NCBI GenBank assembly: GCA_034434835.1
Contig: DAOTXX010000088.1
Location: 31,752-95,751, forward strand
DNA from: JBGLNJ01 sp034434835
GTDB taxonomy: Bacteria; Chloroflexota; Anaerolineae; Fen-1058
DNA: 64,000 bases
Direction of reading: 5' to 3'
Shown: in pieces, positions 52,749-60,337 of the stretch
How the letters are laid out: each line of letters starts with the position of its first letter
Numbering within the stretch: position 1 is the stretch's first letter
Notes under the pieces: model-generated
What the model was told of the DNA's origin: nothing
The model's database searches: none
What the model saw: only the letters and a program-made list of their open reading frames with translations
Translations under genes and position numbers: made by a program

Positions 52749-55700
52749 ATGAAATTCAGTCGAAGAGATTTTCTCAAGTTAACTGGTGCCACTGTCGGTG
52801 GGCTGGTGCTTCCACACAGCCTTCCGACAGCCGCTCTGGCTGCTCGCTTTCCGCTGCACAAGCCTGTCGGCGAAAAGCCAACCATCTGCTGTTTTTGTGG
52901 CGTCGGCTGCGGCGCGATTGTCGCCGCCGCCGAAGGTCGAGTGCTCAACATCGAAGGCGACCCGGACCACCCCATCAACCAGGGCAGCCTGTGCAGCAAA
53001 GGCATGAGCCTGGCTCAGATCAACGCCGTAGATGGCAAGATCAATCCCCGCCGCTTGCAGAAGGTCAAGTACCGGGCGCCCGGCAGCTCCAAGTGGGAAG
53101 AAAAGTCCTGGGATTGGGCGCTGGACGAGATCGCCAGGCGCGTCAAGGCCACCCGGGACAAGAACTTTATCGAAAAGGACAGCGAGGGCCGCACGGTGAA
53201 TCGCGTGGAGGCCATCGCGTCGTTGGGCGGCGCGGCGCTGGACAATGAAGAGTGCTCGCTCATCAGCAAAGCGAACCGCGCGCTGGGCATGGTGTACATC
53301 GAGCACCAGGCCCGAATATGACACTCCCCCACTGTAACGGCTCTGGGAGAGTCGTTTGGCAGAGGGGCAATGACCAATCACTGGAATGACATCAAGAACA
53401 GTGATTGCGTCCTGATCATGGGCAGCAACGCCGCCGAGAACCATCCGATTTCGTTCAAGTGGGTGACCAAGGCCGTCGAGGAAAACGGCGCCAAGCTGAT
53501 CGTCGTGGATCCGCGCGTCAGCCGCTCGGCCGCCAAGGCCCACCTCTATGCGCGCATCCGCACGGGCACCGATATCGCTTTCCTCGGCGGGATGATCAAG
53601 TGGGTCCTGGACGACATCGAGGCCAACCCCAGTAAGTACAACATGCTCTACCTCACCGAGTACACCGACATGCCGTTCTTGATTGACCCGGCGTTCAAGA
53701 CGGCGGCCGAGCTGGATGGCAAATTCTCCGGCTTCAAGCCCGGCGCGGACCCGAACTATGGCTCGTACGACAAGGCCACCTGGAAGTGGCAGGTGGACGA
53801 CAAGGGCATCCCGCTCAAAGACAAGACGCTCAAGAATCCGCGCTGCGTCTTTCAGATGCTCAAGCAGCAATACGCGCGCTACACGCCCGACATGGTCAGC
53901 AACGTGACCGGCGTGGACAAGGCCACGTTCCTCAAGGTGTGCGAGACCTTTGCCGCGACTGGCGCGACGGGCAAGAGCGCCGTCATCATGTATGCCATGG
54001 GTACCACGCAGCACACCTACGGGGCGCAAAATATTCGCGCCTATTCGATCCTGCAAACATTGCTGGCTAACATAGGCGTGGCCGGCGGCGGCATCGCCGC
54101 CATGCGCGGCGAATCCAATGTGCAAGGCTCGACCGACCACGCGCTGCTATACCACATCTGGCCCGGCTATCTCAAGACGCCGGATGCCGCCGAGACAACA
54201 CTCAAGGATTACCTGAGCGGGCGGGCCAAGGTCTATAGCACGGCCGACCCCAAGAGCGCCAATTGGTGGCAAAACTATCCCAAGTACATGGTCAGCCTGC
54301 TCAAGAGCTATTATGGCGATAACGCCACACCCGAAAATGATTTCGGCTACAATTGGCTGCCCAAGCTCGCGCCCGGCGTCAACTATTCGCACATCGCGCT
54401 CTTTGAGGCCATGGCCGCCGGCAAGATCAAGGGGCTGTTCTGCTGGGGGCAGAACCCGGCTGTGGGCGGCCCGAACTCGTTTGCCGAGCGCCAGGCGCTG
54501 CAAAAGCTCGAGTGGCTGGTGAGCATTGACCTGTGGGAGACCGAGACGTGTACTTTTTGGCAGGAGCCTGGTATAGATCCCAAGCAGATTCAAACCGAGG
54601 TCTTTGTGCTCCCGGCGGCGGCTTCTTACGAAAAGGAAGGCAGCATCAGCAACAGCGGGCGCTGGAGCCAGTGGCGTTGGAAGGCCGTTGAGCCGCCCGG
54701 CGAAGCTCGCCCCGACTTGGAGATCGTCGTCGAGTTGATGGACAAGGTGATCGAGCTGTACCAGAAAGAAGGCGGCCCGAACGCCGACGCGCTCACCAAA
54801 CTGCGTTGGAAGGGCTGGTACGACGCCAAGCCATTGCCGCGCGGCGCAGAAAGCCTGGTGGATTTGGTCTCGCGTGAGATCAACGGCTGGGCCGAGAGCG
54901 ACATTACGGATGACAAGGGCGCCGTGACCACCGCCAAAGGCCAACTCATGGCTTCTTTCGCCGTGCTCACAGCCGACGGCAAGACCTCGTGCTCCAACTG
55001 GGTCTATTGCAACTCGTACAGCCAAAAGGACGGCAACCTCCAAAAACGACGCGACTCCAAAGATACCCACCCGGCGGGCATCGGCCTGTATTCCAAGTGG
55101 AGCTGGTGCTGGCCGCTCAACCGGCGCATTATCTACAATCGCGCTTCGGTTGACCTGGACGGCAACCCATTCGACCAAAAGCGCTGGGTCATCAAGTGGG
55201 ATCAGGCCGCCAACAACGGCGCTGGCGCGTGGGTGGGTGACGTGCCCGATGGCGGCTGGGTGCCGATGAACAAGGAAGGCACACGCTACCCCTTCATCAT
55301 GAAGCCTTCGGGCGTGGCACAAGGCTTTGGGCCGGGCATGGCCGAAGGGCCATTCCCGGAGCACTATGAGCCGGTCGAAAGCCCGGTCAAGAACCCACTT
55401 TCGGGCACGCAGAACAATCCGGCCATCAAGATCTGGCGGCCCAAAGAGATCGGCTCGTCCGACGAGTATCCTATCGTCGCCACCACGTACCGCGTGACCG
55501 AGCACTGGCAGGCCGGCCAGATGACGCGCAACCTGCCGTGGCTGGTCGAGTTGATGCCGCAGATGTTTATCGAGATGAGCGAGGAACTGGCCGCCGAGCT
55601 CAAGATCAAGAACGCCGAGCTGGTCACGGTCGAATCCAAGCGCGGCAAGATACAGGCTTTTGCCGTCGTCACCAAGCGCTTCAAGCCGATGCAAGTCGCC

Positions 55701-55862
55701 GGCAAGCTGGTCCACACCGTCGGCCTGCCGTGGCACTGGGGCTTTCGCGGCCTGTGCGTGGGCGATAGCGCCAATGATCTGAGTCCCTACGTGGGCGACG
55801 CCAACACCATGATCCCGGAATACAAGTCGTTCCTGGTGCGGGTCAAGAAGGGAGGGGTGTGA
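52749..55862 (+). CDS. fdhA: formate dehydrogenase alpha subunit, selenocysteine-containing
   Basis: Exported molybdenum/tungsten enzyme oxidising formate to CO2. Twin-arginine signal SRRDFLKLTGA at 4-14; [4Fe-4S] ligands Cys47/48, 50, 54 and 82; Sec at residue 191 (UGA 53319-53321) in EHQARI-U-HSPTV with GESFGRGAMTNHWNDIKNSD, exactly the FdnG/FdoG active site. The frame continues to 55862, giving 1037 residues. ATG at 52749 has AGGAGGA upstream. A CTCCC/GGGAG hairpin (53324-53349) follows the UGA as a possible SECIS. Operon with fdhB and an NrfD-type anchor. Confidence 0.95.
53319..53349 (+). other. UGA selenocysteine codon and candidate bacterial SECIS in fdhA
   Basis: UGA at 53319-53321; three nt later CTCCC pairs with GGGAG (53345-53349), loop containing GGCTCT. 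Sec rather than termination is supported by the family's catalytic position. Confidence 0.85.
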
Positions 55863-55863
55863 C

Positions 55864-56730
55864 ATGAGCAGCGGTACAAGTGGCGCGAGCAATGGTGTGT
55901 TAGTGGATCTGGTCCGGTGTATGGGATGCCGCGCTTGCCAGGTGGCCTGCAAGGCCTGGAACGACAACCCCGGCGAGATGACGCTGTGCCTGGGCTGCTA
56001 CGACAATCCGCCCAGCTATTCCGCCGACACGTGGAGCTTGATGCAGTTCAACGAGGTGGTAGATGCGGCGGGCGTGCTGCATTGGGTCTTTGCCAAACGA
56101 CAATGCATGCACTGTCTGCACCCGGCGTGCGTTTCGGCCTGCCCGGTGCAGGCGCTGCACAAGCTGGAAAACGGCCCGGTGGTGTACGACGCGCACAAGT
56201 GTATCGGCTGCCGTTACTGCATGGTAGCTTGCCCCTTCAACGTGCCCCGCATTGACTTTCACAGTTTCCTGCCCGAGATCACCAAGTGCACGTTCTGCGC
56301 CGATCGCCAGGCGCAGGGATTGGAGCCGGCGTGCGTCAAGGCCTGCCCGACCGACGCGCTTGTCTTTGGCAAGCGCGACGATCTGCTCGCTGAGGCGAGA
56401 ACACGCATCCAGAAATGGCCCGACCGGTACGTGAATCATATCTACGGCGAACAAGAAGCCGGGGGCACCTCGTGGATGTACCTATCGCCAGTGCCATTCA
56501 AGGATTTGATCCCCTCTGTAGAAAAAGGATTCGGGTTCCCGGCGCTGGGGCCTGAGCCGGCTCCGGCGTTGAGTGAGGCGGTGGCCATCTTTGGCACGCC
56601 CACTGCCCTGGCGACGGTGGCGGCGACGCTGGGCGCCGTCTACTGGATCACCAAGCGTCGGATGGAAGCGCAGCAGGCCAAACCCACGTCCGGGGACGCG
56701 GAGCGTGGTCACGGAGCGAAGGAGAAATAA
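55864..56730 (+). CDS. fdhB: formate dehydrogenase iron-sulfur subunit
   Basis: Carries electrons from fdhA to the membrane subunit. Four ferredoxin-type clusters from CMGCRACQVACK (19-30), CMHCLHPACVSACP, CIGCRYCMVACP and CTFCADRQ..CVKACPTDAL. A single C-terminal helix (AIFGTPTALATVAATLGAVYW) anchors it. 288 residues, no signal peptide of its own, so it should be exported with fdhA by the twin-arginine path. One base separates it from the fdhA stop. Confidence 0.93.
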   Translation: MSSGTSGASNGVLVDLVRCMGCRACQVACKAWNDNPGEMTLCLGCYDNPPSYSADTWSLMQFNEVVDAAGVLHWVFAKRQCMHCLHPACVSACPVQALHKLENGPVVYDAHKCIGCRYCMVACPFNVPRIDFHSFLPEITKCTFCADRQAQGLEPACVKACPTDALVFGKRDDLLAEARTRIQKWPDRYVNHIYGEQEAGGTSWMYLSPVPFKDLIPSVEKGFGFPALGPEPAPALSEAVAIFGTPTALATVAATLGAVYWITKRRMEAQQAKPTSGDAERGHGAKEK

Positions 56731-56733
56731 GCC

Positions 56734-57867
56734 ATGTCGGCGACAACTGCAACCAAAAAGGCTTCTTACCCGGCGAGCTTTTACGTCCTCGGCGTCATCA
56801 CCTTGTTTGGGCTGGCGCTGGGCATCTATCGCCTGGCGACGAGCCTGGGCGCCACAACCAACTTGAACGCCGGCTATCCCTGGGGACTGTGGATCGCCTT
56901 TGACTTTTTCGCGGTGCCCCTCTCGGCCGGGGCCTTTACGCTGGCCGCTGTGCTGCACATTTTTAATCGCAAAGAGTACCACGGCATCGCGCACCTGGCG
57001 CTGCTGGCCGGTTTCCTGGGCTATACGATGGTGATCTTGGTGCTGGTGCTGGACATTAACCGTTGGGATCAGTTCTACAACGTGTTGCTGCCGCCGATGT
57101 GGAACCTCCACTCGTTCATGTTCGAGGTCGCCATGTCCATCACCCTTTACTTTGGGGTGATGATGCTCGAGCTGTTCCCCATCGTGTTTGGGCGCAAGAA
57201 CTGGCTGGCGGTCAGAGTCGTCGAGCAACTGACCCCTTTCATCGCAGGCGTGGGCGTCTTGCTTTCTACGGTCCACCAAAGCTCCATCGGCGCGATCTTT
57301 CTCATTCTGCGCCACCGGCTTGACCCGCTGTGGTGGTCGCCTCTCATTCCGCTGCTCTTTTTCACCTCGGCGGTGTTCAGCGGGCTTTCGGTCGCCACAC
57401 TGCTGGCCATCTTGACCTGGCGCGCGCTGGGCAGACCTACGCCCAAGCCCCTCTTGTTCGGCCTGACCCGAGTCGCGGCCTGGGTCATGGTGCTCTTTCT
57501 GGTGCTCAAGTTCGGGGACCTGTTGCTGGCGGGCGAGTTTGGGCTGATGTTTGGCAGCGGCACTTTGGGTCTGGTGTTCTGGGTGGAGGTCATCCTGATC
57601 ATTGCCGCGATAGTCATCTATTTGTCCAAACTGCACGAAAATGAAAACACTCTGCTGATCGGGACAATCTGCACCCTGGTGTGGCTGGCGATCAATCGGT
57701 CCACCATCGCCTGGTTCGCGATGCGGGCACCGGCTGGCGCAACCTACTCGCCCACCTGGATCGAGATCGGCATCGTCGTCGCCTCTTTCGCGGCGGGTAT
57801 CCTGTTCTACGCACTGGGTGTGCGCTCCTTGCCAACACTCCGCGCAGGTGTGGAAGAAGCTCACTAA
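56734..57867 (+). CDS. NrfD/HybB-type membrane subunit
   Basis: About ten transmembrane helices in 377 residues, of the NrfD/PsrC/HybB family that passes electrons to the quinone pool. This replaces the FdnI cytochrome b used in E. coli FDH-N, so formate electrons probably reach menaquinone without a heme. The hydrophilic loop LDINRWDQFYNVLLPPMWNL has polar residues expected of the quinone site. It is 3 bp from fdhB. A repeat hairpin (57890-57928) and a promoter-like pair follow. Confidence 0.88.
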   Translation: MSATTATKKASYPASFYVLGVITLFGLALGIYRLATSLGATTNLNAGYPWGLWIAFDFFAVPLSAGAFTLAAVLHIFNRKEYHGIAHLALLAGFLGYTMVILVLVLDINRWDQFYNVLLPPMWNLHSFMFEVAMSITLYFGVMMLELFPIVFGRKNWLAVRVVEQLTPFIAGVGVLLSTVHQSSIGAIFLILRHRLDPLWWSPLIPLLFFTSAVFSGLSVATLLAILTWRALGRPTPKPLLFGLTRVAAWVMVLFLVLKFGDLLLAGEFGLMFGSGTLGLVFWVEVILIIAAIVIYLSKLHENENTLLIGTICTLVWLAINRSTIAWFAMRAPAGATYSPTWIEIGIVVASFAAGILFYALGVRSLPTLRAGVEEAH

Positions 57868-57918
57868 ACAGGCAGCAAGAAACAAGAAGCAAGGGGCAAG
57901 GGGCGCCTGTGGCTCTCT

Positions 57919-57946
57919 TGCCCCTTGTTGCGTTGAAGAATATAAT
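57919..57946 (+). promoter_or_regulatory. candidate internal promoter before fdhE
   Basis: TTGCCC (57919-57924) and TATAAT (57941-57946), spacing 16 bp, after a CAAGGGGCAAG/CTTGCCCCTTG hairpin. fdhE and the three redox genes could be a separate unit. Confidence 0.45.
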
Positions 57947-57973
57947 TGCCCCAATCCCCGACAGGAGTTCCAA

Positions 57974-58798
57974 GTGCTGACAGTTTCAGAAGCTTTGGAG
58001 GAAGCGGCACGGCGGGAGCCTGACCTGGCGCCCTATTACGCGCTCTACCGCAGGCTGTTTGAATTGCAGGACAAAGCCAAGAGCGAAATCGCCGCCACGC
58101 TCGAACTGGCCGACCCGGCGGCGCTGCAAGCGCGCACGTTCCAGGGCCTGCCATTGATCTCGTTTGCCCACTTGCCCATCCAGGCGGACCGCTTCGCCGA
58201 GTTGGCCACGGCGATTGCCAAAGAATTGGAGGCCGGGGGATGGATGCCAGAGGGCGAGGAAAGCGCGCTGCCCGCCCCTCTGCCCGCCGATGCCGCCGGG
58301 TGGCTGGCCCTGGCCCAGTCGCAGTTCGAAAAAGGCCAGGCTGGCGCAGAACGGCAAGACGAAAGGGCCGTCGTCACACTGGCCGAGATCGCGGCGGATA
58401 TGGCGCTCATGCCGTATCTGACCTGGACCGCAGAGCAGGTCTTGCCCCACCTGGACCAGGAACAATGGAAGCGTGGGCACTGCCCAGTCTGCGGTGGTTT
58501 GCCCGACCTGGCCTTTCTGGAGGGAGAGGCCGGCGCTCGCCGCCTGGCGTGCTCGCGGTGCAACAGCCAATGGCGCTATGCGCGGATAGGCTGCCCGTTC
58601 TGCGGCGCAGACGATCCCGATCAAATCGTCTATTATCCGAGCGACAACGAGGTCTATCGCCTCTATGTTTGCCTGGCGTGTCGGCGCTACCTTAAAACCA
58701 AAGACCTGCGCAAGGCCGGCGACCCGGTGTTAGTGCAAGTGGAACGCGTCGCCACCGTCGCGATGGATGCGGCGGCCCGCCAAGAAGGATATCGTTAG
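57974..58798 (+). CDS. fdhE: formate dehydrogenase accessory protein FdhE
   Basis: Maturation factor for respiratory formate dehydrogenases. Zinc-ribbon-like cysteines: HCPVCGG, CSRCNSQW, GCPFCGAD and CLACRRYLKT, the family pattern. GTG at 57974 has AGGAG 6 nt upstream. 274 residues. It follows the enzyme genes and precedes three selenoproteins. Confidence 0.92.
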   Translation: MLTVSEALEEAARREPDLAPYYALYRRLFELQDKAKSEIAATLELADPAALQARTFQGLPLISFAHLPIQADRFAELATAIAKELEAGGWMPEGEESALPAPLPADAAGWLALAQSQFEKGQAGAERQDERAVVTLAEIAADMALMPYLTWTAEQVLPHLDQEQWKRGHCPVCGGLPDLAFLEGEAGARRLACSRCNSQWRYARIGCPFCGADDPDQIVYYPSDNEVYRLYVCLACRRYLKTKDLRKAGDPVLVQVERVATVAMDAAARQEGYR

Positions 58799-58808
58799 TC
58801 AACCCTGC

Positions 58809-58841
58809 AGACCTTTGAGGTCGGCAAGACCTCAAAGGTCT
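58809..58841 (+). terminator. perfect hairpin between fdhE and the peroxiredoxin gene
   Basis: AGACCTTTGAGGTC and GACCTCAAAGGTCT, 14-nt arms, 5-nt loop, followed by TTTGGGAGG; the last part is also the ribosome site of the next gene. May attenuate. Confidence 0.55.
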
Positions 58842-58855
58842 TTGGGAGGCAAGGG

Positions 58856-59443
58856 ATGAATAAAAGGACGCTAGTGTTTTTGGGCATTGCGCTGGTCATC
58901 GGCTTGATCGCCGGGTTTGGCGCGTCGCTGGCGTTGAACGCGGCGGCCAAGCCGGGCGCAGCGCAAATCAAAAACGCCCAACTCAAAGTGGGCGATACAG
59001 CGCCCGATTTCCGGCTGCCGGATCACACGGGCGGCTATGTCCGGTTGAGCGATTTCCGGGGGAAACAGAACGTCGTCATCGCATTCTATCCCGCGGCGTT
59101 CACGCCCGTCTGAAGCCAGGAAATGCCTGCCTTGGATGCCGACCTGAGTCGCTTCAAGGCGGAAGATACCCAGGTGCTGGGTATAAGTGTAGACTATACA
59201 GCCGCGAACGCTGCCTGGGCTAGATCGCTGGGGATCAAAGAACTGCCGCTGTTGAGCGACTATTGGCCTCACGGCCAGGTGGCGCAGGCTTATGGTGTTT
59301 TGCGCCCTCAAGGGTTCACCGAGCGAGCCACGTTTATCGTGGACAAAGAGGGCAAGATTCGCTTTATCCACGTTTACGATATTGACGAACTCCCTAACAA
59401 TCAAGAACTCTTGGGCGCGTTGGGTAAAATCAACCGGCGATAG
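58856..59443 (+). CDS. membrane-anchored selenocysteine peroxiredoxin (AhpC/TSA type)
   Basis: Reduces peroxides. An N-terminal helix (LVFLGIALVIGLIAGFGASL) anchors it, presumably outside. LKVGDTAPDFRLPDHTGG opens the fold. The catalytic motif FYPAAFTPV-U-SQEM has Sec at residue 86 (UGA 59111-59113) where the peroxidatic Cys belongs. After it ISVDYTAANAAWA, PLLSDYW and ERATFIVDKEGKIRF continue the family in the same frame to 59443 (195 residues). Without read-through it would be an 85-residue stub lacking the active residue. Confidence 0.92.
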
Positions 59444-59454
59444 GATGAGGATAG

Positions 59455-59868
59455 GTGGACAAGACCCTTCGGCAAGTTCAGGGCACGCCTCGCGTCTGGT
59501 TACTTGGCGCCGCCGCCGCGCTGGCGCTGGTCATTGGTGGGCTGGTTGCGTGCAGACAACTCGAGCCTGGCTCGACCACCATCGGAAGCGGCCCGGGCCT
59601 GCTCTATTTCTACGCGGATTGGTGAGAGGTCTGCAGACGCATGGAGCCCATCGTGAATGGGCTGGAGAAAAAATACAGCGGGCAGTTCAAGGTTGAGCGC
59701 GCCAACATTGACACGACGCCGGGCAAGAAGCTGGCTCGACAGTACGGCATCATCGGCCAGCCCACGATCATCATGTTCGACTCATCCGGCCAGGAGGTCC
59801 GGCGGCTGATCGGGGAACACACCGCCGAACGGTTGCAGCAAGAGATCGAACGAATTCTGGCAGAATGA
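59455..59868 (+). CDS. lipoprotein-like selenocysteine thioredoxin
   Basis: 137 residues. GTG at 59455 (GAGG upstream), hydrophobic helix ending GGLVAC at Cys33, then a thioredoxin fold. Active site FYADW-U-EVCRRMEP: Sec57 (UGA 59623-59625) replaces the first Cys of WCxxC. QYGIIGQPTIIMFDSSGQEV holds the cis-Pro. A 7-bp hairpin (59645-59663, AGCCCAT/ATGGGCT) lies 20 nt past the UGA. It probably acts outside the membrane on the peroxiredoxin or FDH. Confidence 0.9.
59645..59663 (+). other. candidate SECIS hairpin, thioredoxin 1
   Basis: AGCCCAT-CGTGA-ATGGGCT, 7 paired bases and a 5-nt loop, inside the range downstream of UGA where bacterial SECIS loops lie. Confidence 0.5.
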
Positions 59869-59885
59869 CAAAGGAGATCGTCCTC

Positions 59886-60272
59886 ATGTTGAAAAATCGC
59901 TGGTTGCGTATCGGGCTAATTCTGGCCGCCGCGCTGGTTGTGATTGGCGCTCTGGCGTATGTTTTCTGGCCGATGCTGGCCGGGAACCGTCCCACGCTGA
60001 TGTACTTTCGCTCTCCCACCTGACCGTTCTGCAAAGAGATGAATCCCGTCGTGAACGAGATCCAAAACAACTATGGCATGAAGGTCAAGTTTGTTTACAT
60101 TGACGTGAGCACGCCGGACGGCAAAAAGCTGGTGCGGGACTATGGGGCCATGGGCACGCCGACTTTTGTGCTGCTCGACAAGGCCGGCAACCAGATTTAC
60201 ATGATCCAGGGTGTGCAACCGCGCGCTGTCTTGGAAAAAGCCCTTGACGAGGTATTGGCAGAAGCGAATTGA
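59886..60272 (+). CDS. membrane-anchored selenocysteine thioredoxin-like protein
   Basis: 128 residues. ATG at 59886 with AAAGGAG 8 nt upstream; helix IGLILAAALVVIGALAYVFW, then YFRSPT-U-PFCKEMNPVV with Sec46 (UGA 60021-60023) at the first Cys of CxxC. GAMGTPTFVLLDKAGNQIY has cis-Pro. The frame is open on both sides of UGA. Third selenoprotein in a row and closest to the previous one (about 18 bp). Confidence 0.92.
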
Positions 60273-60275
60273 CAA

Positions 60276-60301
60276 GCCCCCGGCCTCTAGAGGCCGGGGG
60301 C
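60276..60301. terminator. strong GC hairpin after the selenoprotein cluster
   Basis: GCCCCCGGCCTCTAGAGGCCGGGGGC is a perfect palindrome with convergent genes on either side. No U-tract; likely an intergenic end for both. Confidence 0.6.
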
Positions 60302-60337
60302 CTGAACCATGTGGCGCGGGCCGGCTGCTGTGCTGTC

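Noticed and set aside
53319..53321. Stop codon splitting fdhA into two pieces
   Set aside because: The UGA falls at the known Sec position of FDH and the frame continues; treated as recoding, not a pseudogene.
52779..57954. Long minus-strand frames across the fdh operon
   Set aside because: Shadows of GC-rich genes; they lack ribosome sites and family motifs.
59111..60023. Three small genes broken by UGA stops
   Set aside because: Each UGA replaces the catalytic Cys, has the frame intact on both sides, and the three follow one another. Decay would not choose the active residue three times.
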